64,000 nt of DNA from Halomonas litopenaei (GCF_017303055.1 NZ_JAEKJT010000005.1:372001-436000); one strand, 5' to 3'; shown: positions 26,210-35,975, counted from the first letter of the stretch. A program made the numbers and translations. Notes: a model not told the origin generated them from the letters alone.

Positions 26210-27013
26210 ATGGTGACTCTTCTGCTGATCAAGTGGCTGGCGACCGCGTCAGTTGTGATCGGTGTCTCGTTGGCCGCCGTCCGCCTGGGCCCCGGGATTG
26301 GCGGGGTACTGGCCGGCACCCCGATCGTGCTGGGACCAGGTTACTTCTTCATGCTGCGTGAGCAGCCAGGTGGCCTGGTCGCAGATGCCGCGCTGGGGTC
26401 ATTGCACGCCATGCTGGCCACCCTGGCCTTCTGTCTGGCCTTTGTGCTGGCGTCGGGTCGCTTTGGAGCCTGGGCCAGCGCCGGTATTTCCGCGGGCCTG
26501 TGGTGGGTGGCAGCAGCGGTCGCCAATGCGCTACCCGGTGGTGTGGGACTGGCACTGATCGTGTTTCTTGCCTGTCTGGCCATGGCCATGCGACGGCTGC
26601 GCTCGCTTCACCTGGCATCGGTGTCGGTATCGGCGCCGGTACGCTGGGTCGATCTACTGCTTCGGGGTTCTCTGGCGGGCGCCATCGTGTGTCTCGCCAC
26701 GCTGTTGGTCGGCACCTGGGCACCCGCGGTATCGGGCATGGTCCTGAGCTTCCCGATCGGTATGCTTACCATCGCCCTGACCCTGCACCAGCGCTACGGA
26801 GCAGCGGCAGCGCGTGCCACCCTGGCCAGCACCCAGCTGGGCATGTTGAGCCTGGTGGCCTTCAGCGCCGTCCTCGCACTCAGTGCCGATACTCTTCCCC
26901 CCACGACCGCCTTCAGCCTTGCCGTAGCGGCAGCGTTGGCCACCAGCGGCGCCTTATGGGCGAGGCAGGTGGTGGGCTGGCGCTGCGCGAGGACTTCCAG
27001 GAAATCCGGCTAG
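26210..27013 (+). CDS. Multi-pass membrane protein of unknown function
   Basis: A 267-residue protein with about eight to nine hydrophobic helices (LLIKWLATASVVIGVSLAAV, HAMLATLAFCLAFVLASG, ALIVFLACLAMAM, GAIVCLATLLVGTWAPAVSG and others). It contains duplicated PG/GP-containing loops (LGPGIGGVLAGTPIVLGPG and SGMVLSFPIGMLTIAL) that suggest an internal repeat, as in small transporters. The start has GGGAG 7 nt upstream. It is last in the imidase-MFS-SDR-SDR operon and could be a transporter or permease accessory. I do not recognise the family. Confidence 0.75.
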   Translation: MVTLLLIKWLATASVVIGVSLAAVRLGPGIGGVLAGTPIVLGPGYFFMLREQPGGLVADAALGSLHAMLATLAFCLAFVLASGRFGAWASAGISAGLWWVAAAVANALPGGVGLALIVFLACLAMAMRRLRSLHLASVSVSAPVRWVDLLLRGSLAGAIVCLATLLVGTWAPAVSGMVLSFPIGMLTIALTLHQRYGAAAARATLASTQLGMLSLVAFSAVLALSADTLPPTTAFSLAVAAALATSGALWARQVVGWRCARTSRKSG

Positions 27014-27030
27014 GCTCATCGATGACATGC

Positions 27031-27054
27031 AAAAAAAACCCCACCGAGGTGGGG
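27031..27054 (-). terminator. Leftward-facing intrinsic terminator
   Basis: CCCCAC (27039-27044), CGAG loop, GTGGGG. The A8 run at 27031-27038 becomes T8 when read on the minus strand, so the geometry is that of a leftward terminator. No minus-strand gene lies upstream of it. It may instead act as a weak rightward stop after the membrane-protein gene. Confidence 0.6.
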
Positions 27055-27341
27055 GAAAGAGAGAGACCTGCTTAAGTCTGGTGAGCGATAGCAGGCTTAC
27101 TCGACATGCCTGATTCTGCAAAAAGCTCTGATGCGCGTTTCCGTAGGGTGTCTCGCTCATTCGTGATTCAGAGGTGTCTCTTAGTCAGGCGTGGTCGGCA
27201 TTTTGGCCCTGCCATGGCGAGAAGGGCGTCAGTCGAATATGCTGTTGGCCGGCCAAGCCCGGCAGGTGTGTACCTGGCGCGGCACTATAAAGGAAAGAAG
27301 AGGTGCTGGCCCCGCCCATTGTCGACTGGAGACACCACCCC
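27055..27341. other. Non-coding gap before the TAXI operon
   Basis: No protein gene is supported. Near the right end TATAAA (about 27286-27291) with an upstream CAGGT/ACCTG inverted pair could be the promoter of the TAXI-TRAP operon. The minus strand of this gap would be the template for any RNA ending at the leftward terminator. Confidence 0.4.
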
Positions 27342-28325
27342 ATGCGTCATCTTCGTAGCCGAGGCTCCAGGGCCTTGACGGCCGTGCTGGCCGGTACCTT
27401 TCTGCTGAGCGGTCTAGCGGCTGGCACCGCCAGTGCGCAGACTCGCCTGACCTACAAGTCGGCGTCTGCCGGCACCGCCTATTACCAGATGGGGGTCGAG
27501 CTATCCGAAGCCATCAAGGCCGGTACCGAGGGTGAGGTCACCCTCACCTTGGAAGAAAGCCAGGGATCGGTGCAGAACGTCATGGAAGTGATGGCGCGGC
27601 CCGGTAATTATGTCTTCACCTCGCCCCCGGGCCTGGTCAGCAAGGCACGCGAATCCAGCGGCCCGTTCGAGAACCGCAACCATCCGCGCTTCCAGGAGAT
27701 TCGCGCGCTGTTCCCGATTCCATCACTGACCATGCATTTTGTGGTGGCCGGCGAGCAGGACACCCTGTCGCTGGATGAACTGGCTGGCAAGCACCTGTTG
27801 ATCGGCCAGGGCTCCTTCGGCGCCAGAGAGGCTGCGCGCTATCTGGACCTGTTCGAGCTTGCCGACCAGGTCGAGGTCGACGACGCCGACGTGGGCAGCG
27901 CTCCCGACGCGCTCAAGAATGGCCAGATCGACGCCTTTGCCACCGCGAGTTCTTTCCCCGCGCCCAATGTGATCGAGACAGCGGCGAGCCACGATGTCGG
28001 ACTGGTGTCCTTCAGCGAGGCCGAGGTGGAGGCAACCGGAGCTGCGCCTCAGATCATTCCCGCCGGTACCTATGCGGGTGTGGATGAAGACGTGCTGACC
28101 ACGTCACTACCGGTGGTGGCCTATACCACCAGCGCGATGGATGAAGAGACCGCCTACACCCTCACCAAGACCTTCTGGGAACGGCGAGAGGCTATGGCCA
28201 AGACGTCCCCCTGGTGGCAGGCCATTTCTCCTCAGATGCTGGCTAACCTCGAGGGACCTCTGCATCCCGGAGCGCTTCGCTACTACGAGGAATCCGGCGT
28301 TCAGATTCCTGACGCTCAGCGCTGA
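27342..28325 (+). CDS. TAXI-family TRAP substrate-binding protein
   Basis: Periplasmic receptor of a TAXI-type TRAP transporter. The start at MRHLRSRGSRALTAVL has GGAGA 9 nt upstream; a signal peptide runs to about LAAGTASAQT. TYKSASAGTAYYQMGVELSEAI is the family N-terminal block, and TFWERREAMAKTSPWW near the C-terminus is also typical. The protein has 327 residues. TAXI systems are known to carry glutamate/glutamine or other carboxylates; the ligand here is not deducible. The fused permease gene lies 166 bp downstream, with a hairpin between. Confidence 0.9.
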   Translation: MRHLRSRGSRALTAVLAGTFLLSGLAAGTASAQTRLTYKSASAGTAYYQMGVELSEAIKAGTEGEVTLTLEESQGSVQNVMEVMARPGNYVFTSPPGLVSKARESSGPFENRNHPRFQEIRALFPIPSLTMHFVVAGEQDTLSLDELAGKHLLIGQGSFGAREAARYLDLFELADQVEVDDADVGSAPDALKNGQIDAFATASSFPAPNVIETAASHDVGLVSFSEAEVEATGAAPQIIPAGTYAGVDEDVLTTSLPVVAYTTSAMDEETAYTLTKTFWERREAMAKTSPWWQAISPQMLANLEGPLHPGALRYYEESGVQIPDAQR

Positions 28326-28345
28326 TCATTCCTTGAGCTGACAGA

Positions 28346-28393
28346 GTATTCGCCATGAATGCCATTCCCGGCTGCGTGGCGAATACGCGTTTT
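28346..28393 (+). terminator. Attenuating hairpin between TAXI receptor and permease genes
   Basis: GTATTCGCCA (28346-28355) and TGGCGAATAC (28377-28386) form a 10-bp stem, then GCG and four Ts. Its position between receptor and permease fits partial termination or 3' protection that keeps receptor mRNA in excess. Confidence 0.6.
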
Positions 28394-28491
28394 CCTGGCT
28401 CCTCTTTATCGTCTTTCCGTAAAACTGGCCTGGCCACTGCCGCGAAGATCACTTCGGGTAATGGCACCGTCCCTGCTGAAATAGTGATGTC

Positions 28492-30306
28492 ATGAGTTCA
28501 AGCGATGCCGCCCGCTCGGCCACCGACAACGACGCCCGACGCACCCTCACGCCTGTGTGGGTGGGCCTGGGTACCCTGTCGGTGGTGTTCCACCTTGGCC
28601 TGATCTTCCATGGCCTGACTCCGGCGCTGATCAGTCGCCCTCTGCACATGGCGCTGGTGCTGCCATGGGTACTGGTGTTTTCCGCCCGCACTCGCTGGCA
28701 GCATGCCAGCGGCCTAGCACTGACGGCGCTGGGTGTCGCTGCCTGTCTGTTCATCGTCATCAACGAGGATGCCCTGAGCGGCCAGTATGGCTTTATCGAT
28801 ACCCCGTTGCAGATGGCGGTGGGCGTGCTGTTGATCGTCGTCGCGCTGGAAGCCGCGCGGCGTGCGATCGGCTGGCCATTGCCACTGGTGACGGCGTTGG
28901 CGCTGGGCTACGCGGCCCTGGGCCAGTATCTACCCGGTGAGTTCGGTCATCCGGGGCTGCCCATGGCAAGCCTAGTGGGCTCGCTGACCATTGCTGAGGG
29001 TGGCCTGTGGGGCAAGCTGACCGGGGTCAGCGTGTCGGTGGTCGCCATCTTCGTGATCTTCGGCGCGGTGCTGAATGCCGGTGACGCGGGTCGAGGATTC
29101 ATGAACCTCGCAGGTGCCGCGGCGGGTCGTCTGACCGGAGGTGGCGCCAAGGTATCGGTGATCTCGAGCGCCTTGATGGGGTCGATCTCGGGCTCGGCCT
29201 CGGCCAATGTGGCCTCCACCGGCGCCATCACGATTCCTTCCATGGCCCGGCTTGGCTACCCGCGCTCGCTGGCCGGTGCGGTCGAAGCGGTAGCTTCGTC
29301 CGGTGGCCAGATCATGCCGCCGTTGATGGGGGCTGGCGCCTTCGTCATGGTCGAGCTGACCGGGACTCCCTACACCGAGATCATGGGCGCGGCGCTGCTG
29401 CCGGCGTTTCTCTACTTCGCCACCGTGTGGATCGGTATCAATGCCTTCGCGACTCGCCATGACTTGAAACCTGTGGCTGCGGAAGATCGCCCGGCGCTGC
29501 GTGAGGTGGTCACGACGGCACTGTTCTTTGCGGTGCCCTTCGCGATCCTGCTGGAACGTATCTTTCACGGCGGCAACACGCCCCAGTATGCTGCCAGCGT
29601 GGCGATCTTCGCAGGGCTTGCCCTGTTGGCCATGAATGCCGAGCTCAAGGTGTCCGGGAGAGAATTCCGCGCTCGCCTGGCCCAGGCTGCGCTGACGGCT
29701 GGTCGCCAGATTGCGGTCATCGGCGCCATAATTCTGTGCGCCTCCCTGGTCATTGGTGTGCTGGCGCTCACCGGGCTGGGGGTCAAGGTGACCTCTGCCA
29801 TTCTGTCGCTGTCCGGTGGGCAGCTATGGCCGGCGCTGCTGCTGACCGCGCTTGCCTGCCTGGTACTGGGTATGGAAGTGCCGACCACTGCGGCCTATGT
29901 CATCTGTGTGTCGGTGGCTGGCCCCGCGCTGACCGAGCTGGGGTTGCCATTGCTGACGGCTCACCTGTTCGTGTTCTGGTTCGCGCTGCTCTCCACCATC
30001 ACCCCGCCGGTGTGCGGGGCGGTGTTCATCGCTGCTGGCATGGCCGATGAAAACTGGCTCAAGGTCGCGGCCAAGGCCATGGCGCTGGGGGTCGGTCTGT
30101 ACCTGATCCCGTTGGCCATGGTGGCGCATCCGGCGCTTTTGGATCTTGGCGGTGGGATTGTCCTTGCCCTGGGCACGACCCTTGGCGTGCTGCTTGGCCT
30201 TGGGATGACGTCCTACGGACTGATCGGACGCTTCCGCTGGTGGGTCAGGCTGGTGCTGGTGGCGTTGGGGCTTGGCGTGATCTTCGTGCCCTGGCCTGTG
30301 CTCTGA
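28492..30306 (+). CDS. TAXI-TRAP transporter fused permease (small plus large subunit)
   Basis: A 604-residue inner-membrane protein that joins the 4-helix DctQ-like and 12-helix DctM-like parts, as TAXI systems do. The first ~150 residues give four hydrophobic helices (GTLSVVFHLGLIFHGLTPAL onward). The DctM part shows GKLTGVSVSVVAIFVIFGAVL, MGSISGSASANVASTGAITIP (the ion-binding hairpin) and EAVASSGGQIMPPLMGAGAF. Coupling is sodium-driven in characterised relatives. It is preceded by the receptor gene and followed by short tandem repeats. Confidence 0.9.
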   Translation: MSSSDAARSATDNDARRTLTPVWVGLGTLSVVFHLGLIFHGLTPALISRPLHMALVLPWVLVFSARTRWQHASGLALTALGVAACLFIVINEDALSGQYGFIDTPLQMAVGVLLIVVALEAARRAIGWPLPLVTALALGYAALGQYLPGEFGHPGLPMASLVGSLTIAEGGLWGKLTGVSVSVVAIFVIFGAVLNAGDAGRGFMNLAGAAAGRLTGGGAKVSVISSALMGSISGSASANVASTGAITIPSMARLGYPRSLAGAVEAVASSGGQIMPPLMGAGAFVMVELTGTPYTEIMGAALLPAFLYFATVWIGINAFATRHDLKPVAAEDRPALREVVTTALFFAVPFAILLERIFHGGNTPQYAASVAIFAGLALLAMNAELKVSGREFRARLAQAALTAGRQIAVIGAIILCASLVIGVLALTGLGVKVTSAILSLSGGQLWPALLLTALACLVLGMEVPTTAAYVICVSVAGPALTELGLPLLTAHLFVFWFALLSTITPPVCGAVFIAAGMADENWLKVAAKAMALGVGLYLIPLAMVAHPALLDLGGGIVLALGTTLGVLLGLGMTSYGLIGRFRWWVRLVLVALGLGVIFVPWPVL

Positions 30307-30380
30307 CCGGTGTTCTTACCGGAGCTCTGGTCTGTACTCTGTCCGGTGCTCTGGTCTGTACTCTGAGCCGTTCTCTGGCT
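30301..30380 (+). repeat. Degenerate 24-bp tandem repeat after the TAXI permease
   Basis: GCTCTGGTCTGTACTCTG occurs twice, 24 bp apart, flanked by decayed versions built on a ~12-bp CCGGNGNTCTNN unit. It begins at the permease stop, so slippage could lengthen the untranslated tail without changing the protein. Confidence 0.7.
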
Positions 30381-30484
30381 GTTACGACGGGGGCAAGGCC
30401 ATCGAAAAAACGGTGGTCGTTAGACGATAATTCCTGCATCGATGATGTGATGATGAGTGAGCGACGGGAGCGCAAAAAAGGATA

Positions 30485-30511
30485 AATAGCTGCTTTTCAT
30501 GAGCGGCTATT
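30485..30511 (+). terminator. Hairpin in the gap before vgrG
   Basis: AATAGCTGCT (30485-30494) pairs with AGCGGCTATT (30502-30511), one G-U pair included. The T-rich stretch GCGTTTTATT follows 4 nt later. It may end TAXI transcripts. The rest of 30512-30746 is AT-rich with no supported gene. Confidence 0.45.
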
Positions 30512-30746
30512 CCGTGCGTTTTATTGTTAAGTTTGTAGGTTCTTCTAATAAAAAATTGTCGCTTTCTCGGAAAGTCATTGCGATGTGATGGCTCACGTCG
30601 AGGGCTTGGGTAGGATTCTCCTGTGACTACATGGATGTTGCCAGGAGAGGATCTTTCATGCCCATTACGTGCGCTAGATTGGATATTGATCCCTTGTCGA
30701 TGGCCTGCCATCGAACGCTGTGCCGATGCCAGCAAGGCTGGCATTT

Positions 30747-33596
30747 ATGAGCGATCCCTCCTGGTGGAAGGCGCTACGCGCCTCTTTCGATATTCCGCTG
30801 TTACAGAACGAGCGGCTGCTCCAGCTTGAACTGCACGGTGCCACGTTAGCGGGCCCAGCCCTGATCCCCCACCGTCTGGTCGGGCAGGAGCAGATGTCAC
30901 GCCCGTTCTGCTATCGCCTCGATGTGATCGCCCAGCGAGGCGATATCGAGCTCAAGTCCTTGATGGCCCAGCCCGCCACCATCGCGATTCGTCAGGCCGA
31001 CGGGCGCTACCGGTCGCTGTCCGGTCTGGTCGAGACCGCGGCGCTATTGGGCGAGGATGGCGGCGTCTTCTACTACCAGCTGACCCTGGTGCCTTGGCTT
31101 GCGATGCTGAACCTGGGACGCGACAGCCGCATCTTTCAGGACAAGAGCATCCTTGAGATCATCGAAGACGTCTTTTCTGGCCATGATATCGCCCGGGGCG
31201 GCTGGCGCATCGACGTACGTCGCGACTACCTGGCGCGCAGCTACTGCGTGCAATACCGCGAGAGCGACTACCATTTCGTCAACCGCCTGATGGAACAGGA
31301 AGGCCTGTTCTACTACTTCGAGCATTCTCAGGGCGATGGCCAGCACATTGGCCACAACGATAGCCACAACAGCAGCCTCAACAACAGCCAGAACGCCGGT
31401 AGCCCAAGCGGTGAGACCGCTCTTCACCGTCTGGTGATCACCGACGATGTGGCCACCTGCCAGGCGGTCGCGCCGCGCCAGATTCGCTTTCATCGCCAGG
31501 CCGCCACCGAGACCGAAGACGCGCTTACCCAATGGGGCGGACGTCGCCAGCAGCAGGCGACAAGGGTCAGCCTTGCCACCTACGACTACAAGCAGCCTCG
31601 CCTGGTCAAGCGCACTGACCTGCTGTCCCGCGACAAGCAGGGTAACCTCTCGGACGAGGAGGTTTACGACGCCCCCGGCGAGTACTACTACCATGACCAC
31701 TATCACGGCGAGCGGCTGACCGAGCATCGGCTCGCGGCCCTGGAATCTCGCGCCAAGCGCTTCTTTGGCAGTGGCGGCGCCCGCCAGCTTCAGGTCGGTC
31801 GCTTCTTCGAACTGACCCAGCACGCTCAACATGACCGCGGCGAGACTACCGAACGCGAATTCCTGGTGTTGGGCCTCAGCCTGTTCGCCGAGAATGCCCT
31901 GCCGGTCTCGGCCCACCTCCACACCTTGCCCGGCAGCCTGCAACAGGAACTGCTGGATGCCCGCCGGGCCCACGGACTTGATGACGACAGTCTTCATCGT
32001 GACGACTACCAGCGTGCCGGTACCGGCCACTACCTGATGGACCTGGAGGCCCAGCGCCTGACCCAGCCCTACCGCTCGGCGCTGGATCATCCTCGACCTG
32101 TCATGGGGGGGCCCCACACCGCCATCGTGGTGGGACCCGAGGGTGAGGAAATCCACACCGACTGGCTCAACCGGGTGAAAGTGCAGTTCCATTGGGATCG
32201 GCTGGGGCAGCGGGATTCCCAGTCGAGCTGCTGGCTGCGAGTCAGCGAGGCCAACGCCAGCGCCGGTTGGGGCGGTGTCTTTGTCCCGCGTATTGGCCAG
32301 GAAGTGATCGTCAGCTTCCTCGAAGGAGACCCGGACCGCCCGCTGATCACCGGGCGCGTCTATAACGGTGATGAACAGCCCGAGTGGCATTCCAACGGTC
32401 TTCTGTCCGGCTTCAAGTCCAAGACCTATCGGGCTAACACGTACAACGAGCTGGTGTTCGATGACGCCACCGACCAGGAGCGGGTTCGTCTTAATTCCGA
32501 GCACGCCAAGACTCAGCTGAACCTGGGCTACCTGATCCACCAGCAGGGCAACACCCGCGGCGACTTTCGCGGTACCGGCTTCGAGCTGAGAAGCGACGCC
32601 TTTGGCGCTGTACGCGCCCATCAGGGACTGCTGCTGACGACCTGGGGGCAACTGGGCGCGAGCGGTGAACAGCTCGCCCTGGCCCCGGCGTATCAAGAGC
32701 TCGCCAGCGCCTGGCAACTCACCGACAGCCTTAGCCAGAGTGCGGAGGAGCACCATGCCGACGCCTTGGCCGCCCGCGCCAACCTGAAGCAAGCCGCCGA
32801 CGACACCCAGGGCGTGGCGGGGGAGGCCTCCCAGGCCAACGCGTTCGACGGCGGCAGCGCACGCACGGCAAGCCTTGGCGGACGCGGCCAGGCCGGGAGT
32901 TTGAAGCAGTCCTGGTTGCACCTGGCGTCTCCTGCGGGCATCGCCGCGAGCACCCCGCAGTCGACCCATTTTGTCCAGGGCAAGTCGCTGAGTGTCACCA
33001 GCGGTGAGGACATCAACCTGGCCACGGGCAGGAGCCTGTTGGGTGCGATATCCGAGGCGCTCTCGCTGTTCGTGCAGCGCGCCGGCATCAAGCTGTTCGC
33101 CGCCCAAGGCAAGGTCGATATCCAGGCCCAGTCAGATGAGATGGCCCTGACCGCCGAGAAGCAGCTGACCATCACCTCCACCGAGGACAGCGTCCACATC
33201 GCTGCCGAAGAGGAAATCCTGCTGACCAGCGGCGGTGGCTATATCCGCCTCAAGGATGGGGATATTCAGATCCACGGGCCGGGACTGGTGGACCTGAAGG
33301 GCGCGCAGCATAGCTTTGCGGGGCCGACAAGCTTGCAGCAGTTGCTGGCTCCATTGCCCGAGCCTCAAGGAATATTTTCCGAGTTTTTCGTTCTGCGTGA
33401 CAAGAAGACGAATTTGCCCCTGCGTTTCGCAAAGTACCGGATCGTGACTGCAGAGGGCAGGGCTATCGAGGGTCGTAGTGACGAAGAGGGGCGGACGCAG
33501 AAGGTAGTTACCCGTCAACCAGAGCGCCTGAGCATCACGGTTCTAGACCGGCTTGATGACCTGGATGACATTTTTGATGCGCAGGGAGGCGTGTGA
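30747..33596 (+). CDS. vgrG: Type VI secretion spike protein VgrG with DUF2345-like extension
   Basis: Trimeric spike tip of the type VI secretion machine. In order: gp27-like hub (HGATLAGPALIPHRLVGQEQMSRPFCYRLDVIA, then YCVQYRESDYHFVNRLMEQEGLFYYFEH), gp5-like OB and beta needle (EIHTDWLNRVKVQFHWDRLG, CWLRVSEANASAGWGG, RIGQEVIVSFLEGDPDRPLITGRVYN), and a DUF2345-type extension (GEDINLATGRSL to QIHGPGLVDLKG). A final ~85 residues (FFVLRDKKTNLPLRFAKYRI) resemble a small beta domain for cargo docking. At 949 residues it is longer than minimal VgrG because of the extension. Alternative in-frame starts lie upstream at 30720 and 30726. No other T6SS structural gene is in the window, so it is an orphan VgrG locus. 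The next gene starts 1 nt after its stop. Confidence 0.92.
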   Translation: MSDPSWWKALRASFDIPLLQNERLLQLELHGATLAGPALIPHRLVGQEQMSRPFCYRLDVIAQRGDIELKSLMAQPATIAIRQADGRYRSLSGLVETAALLGEDGGVFYYQLTLVPWLAMLNLGRDSRIFQDKSILEIIEDVFSGHDIARGGWRIDVRRDYLARSYCVQYRESDYHFVNRLMEQEGLFYYFEHSQGDGQHIGHNDSHNSSLNNSQNAGSPSGETALHRLVITDDVATCQAVAPRQIRFHRQAATETEDALTQWGGRRQQQATRVSLATYDYKQPRLVKRTDLLSRDKQGNLSDEEVYDAPGEYYYHDHYHGERLTEHRLAALESRAKRFFGSGGARQLQVGRFFELTQHAQHDRGETTEREFLVLGLSLFAENALPVSAHLHTLPGSLQQELLDARRAHGLDDDSLHRDDYQRAGTGHYLMDLEAQRLTQPYRSALDHPRPVMGGPHTAIVVGPEGEEIHTDWLNRVKVQFHWDRLGQRDSQSSCWLRVSEANASAGWGGVFVPRIGQEVIVSFLEGDPDRPLITGRVYNGDEQPEWHSNGLLSGFKSKTYRANTYNELVFDDATDQERVRLNSEHAKTQLNLGYLIHQQGNTRGDFRGTGFELRSDAFGAVRAHQGLLLTTWGQLGASGEQLALAPAYQELASAWQLTDSLSQSAEEHHADALAARANLKQAADDTQGVAGEASQANAFDGGSARTASLGGRGQAGSLKQSWLHLASPAGIAASTPQSTHFVQGKSLSVTSGEDINLATGRSLLGAISEALSLFVQRAGIKLFAAQGKVDIQAQSDEMALTAEKQLTITSTEDSVHIAAEEEILLTSGGGYIRLKDGDIQIHGPGLVDLKGAQHSFAGPTSLQQLLAPLPEPQGIFSEFFVLRDKKTNLPLRFAKYRIVTAEGRAIEGRSDEEGRTQKVVTRQPERLSITVLDRLDDLDDIFDAQGGV

Positions 33597-33597
33597 C

Positions 33598-35844
33598 ATG
33601 ACAGAGGCTTCGACACTACCCGCTGATACGGAAGATGGTAATGCCCAAACCCGCCTGATGCCGCAAGGGCGTGATGTTGCGATTGGAGGCTCGCCACTGC
33701 TGTTCTATGCGGTGGGGCGAGATAAGTTGGTGAGCGTGTCACCCGAGGGAGCTGCGCACTTTATTGAGGAGTGCCGGTTAATGGAGATGGTCGTAGAGGA
33801 CCACCAGAGTGCCCTTGCCGAACTTTCAGCGGCCAACAGCAACTATGTGGCGCTGATGATGTCGGCCCGCCGTGATCATCGTTTTCTGATGGACAAACAA
33901 CTTCTTCAGACTGCAATAGTACAGGCGCAGCACAAGGTGGAAGACAAGAACCGAGTACTCAAGAGCGTCATTGAGCCTTTGACCAACCTCAGTAGCGATA
34001 CCAACAAGGTCATGGAGCTGATACCCATTCGTCGAGGGGAGTCAAGCGCCGAATATTTTCGCCTGGCCTATGTACGCTCGCACATCATCATGGCCTTTGC
34101 CGAAGAGATCCTTCTCCCAAGGGGGAACGTCGACGCCAGTGAAAGCGTTATGACAGATGGTCTTTTTGACTGGGAAAAGCTGAGATCTCAGCTGGAAGAA
34201 TTTGCTACGACCGGCAAGATACAGATCGATTTTCCCTGGTTCGATGACTGGCTGAAAAAGGAAGAGACGACCATTGACCTGTTCAAATGGTCCAAGGCGC
34301 TAAACGAAAACTTGAAGTACAGCCATAGCATTGTCAGTGGCGAGGAACATGATCGTGATAGCTATCGTGTTGAGCTATCTGCCGAAGCCCAGTTGATGCG
34401 CTGGACATCGGGGGCTAGCGGGCTGTCTGGCGAGATCAATCCCTTTGAAGGCACGGCATTTCTTAAAGCCGATGCTAAGGCCGAACTGGTACTGGCACAG
34501 GCCAAGGCAACGGTGGATTTTTATACACCCGTTGGCGGCCTGATGTTGGCCTGCGAACTGCCGGGTGGGCAGGTCATGGACCTAGGTATGATCAGATGTC
34601 GAACCTTAATCGCCGGTGCAGGCGGTGTCGGAGCGAGTATCGCCGCTGAACTTAATCTTAACATTGAAGTGAGCGAGGAACGGCTGCAGGCCAATGGCGT
34701 GCCTGGTGAATTGGTAAGCTTCGGCCTTCCTGGGGAGCAGCGCGTAATACTCCGAGAAAATGACAGCAATCATGCCGCTAATAACGAGGTATCTGTTGGC
34801 ATGGAAGCCTTTGCCGGAGGAAAAATGGATGCCTCAATGGGCGTTCAGCTCGAGTGGAAGAGCCCCGAAGAAGGCAATACCTTCCAACCGTTCGCCAAGG
34901 CTGTGGCTGGTCGAGGGGTCTTGGCCGGGGCTGGTTTTACCGTAGACTTCCACGTTCGCTATGAAGAGGGAAAATTTCGCATCTCTGCTAGGGCAGGGGC
35001 GTGCTTAGGTTTTGGCAGTAAGGGGAAGATCGACTTCGAGGTCGATACAGATTTGTTGATGGAGTTTGTTAAGTGGGTAGCCTACCAATTAAAAAACATT
35101 AACTATTCAAAGCTGTTCTTCATGGAGGATGACGCATTTTATGCTCTGTCGAATATCATCGCTTTGATGAATGCAAAAGGAGGCGAGATTGTTGATTATC
35201 TGGAATATTCAGTAGAGATGATTTCTGATCTGACTGACGCGGTGTTCTCTGAAATTTCCAGCAATGCAGAGAATGCCTATAAGAGGAGCGATTTGGCTGA
35301 ACGAGTCAACGAGAATCCTGACCTTCTCAAATACGCGACTCCCGACGCAAAGGGAATGATCATCTACTGGCTTATGCAAACCAATGCGTTCGATGTCTAT
35401 CATCCATTAAATAGAGACGTAGAAGGCTGGTGGCAAAACCCCAGTCTGTTCGGGTTTATGAATGAGAGAAAAACGGCAATTATGCATGTTCTTAATTTAA
35501 TTCAGTCCAAGAACGAGATGAAGAATGTGATGAAAAGAGTCACCCCAAGGGTGGGTGAGATTATAGACAGTGAGGCAGGTGAGGAAATGGTTTCTGGTTT
35601 TCTGGCACTAGGAGAAAAGGACCTCCCACCGCCGCTATCGAGTCATTTCGAACGCTCATTTGTTTACCTTCGAGCGAGCTTGATAAGGGATGAGTCTTCT
35701 ATAGGAACAGAAATTGTAAGAAATGACAGCTTGGAGTACAGGTTTCAGGATAAAGTGTCGAAGCATTTTAATACTCCTTGTGAAAACTATACACAGTGTA
35801 TACTTGAAGTTGATGTGTCGACTGAAGGTGGAGAGGCTTTCTAA
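33598..35844 (+). CDS. Putative type VI cargo effector, unrecognised
   Basis: A 748-residue protein starting right after vgrG with AGGGAGG 9 nt upstream. The N-terminal part is helical (FIEECRLMEMVVEDHQSALAEL). The middle, about 260-480, alternates Ala and charged residues in beta-like strands (GTAFLKADAKAELVLAQAKATVDF, then MEAFAGGKMDASMGVQLEWKS). The C-terminal third is AT-rich at DNA level and helical, with no clear membrane span and no catalytic motif I recognise. Position behind VgrG, no signal peptide and a sharp drop in GC along the gene argue for a horizontally acquired secreted toxin. The activity is unknown; colicin-like membrane damage is one possibility, without proof. Confidence 0.65.
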   Translation: MTEASTLPADTEDGNAQTRLMPQGRDVAIGGSPLLFYAVGRDKLVSVSPEGAAHFIEECRLMEMVVEDHQSALAELSAANSNYVALMMSARRDHRFLMDKQLLQTAIVQAQHKVEDKNRVLKSVIEPLTNLSSDTNKVMELIPIRRGESSAEYFRLAYVRSHIIMAFAEEILLPRGNVDASESVMTDGLFDWEKLRSQLEEFATTGKIQIDFPWFDDWLKKEETTIDLFKWSKALNENLKYSHSIVSGEEHDRDSYRVELSAEAQLMRWTSGASGLSGEINPFEGTAFLKADAKAELVLAQAKATVDFYTPVGGLMLACELPGGQVMDLGMIRCRTLIAGAGGVGASIAAELNLNIEVSEERLQANGVPGELVSFGLPGEQRVILRENDSNHAANNEVSVGMEAFAGGKMDASMGVQLEWKSPEEGNTFQPFAKAVAGRGVLAGAGFTVDFHVRYEEGKFRISARAGACLGFGSKGKIDFEVDTDLLMEFVKWVAYQLKNINYSKLFFMEDDAFYALSNIIALMNAKGGEIVDYLEYSVEMISDLTDAVFSEISSNAENAYKRSDLAERVNENPDLLKYATPDAKGMIIYWLMQTNAFDVYHPLNRDVEGWWQNPSLFGFMNERKTAIMHVLNLIQSKNEMKNVMKRVTPRVGEIIDSEAGEEMVSGFLALGEKDLPPPLSSHFERSFVYLRASLIRDESSIGTEIVRNDSLEYRFQDKVSKHFNTPCENYTQCILEVDVSTEGGEAF

Positions 35845-35975
35845 GATTATATACTTTGCCTTCGTTCCGCTCCTGCTTTGAATTTTGGTAGGAGTTGTCT
35901 GGAGAATTTTTCGGTTAGCAAGACGGGTTCAAATTAAGTTTCGTCGGGCAATTTTTAAAGTTATATAAGCCAAGG

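Noticed and set aside
31044..33107. 687-residue minus-strand ORF
   Set aside because: Shadow of vgrG, caused by high GC at third codon positions.
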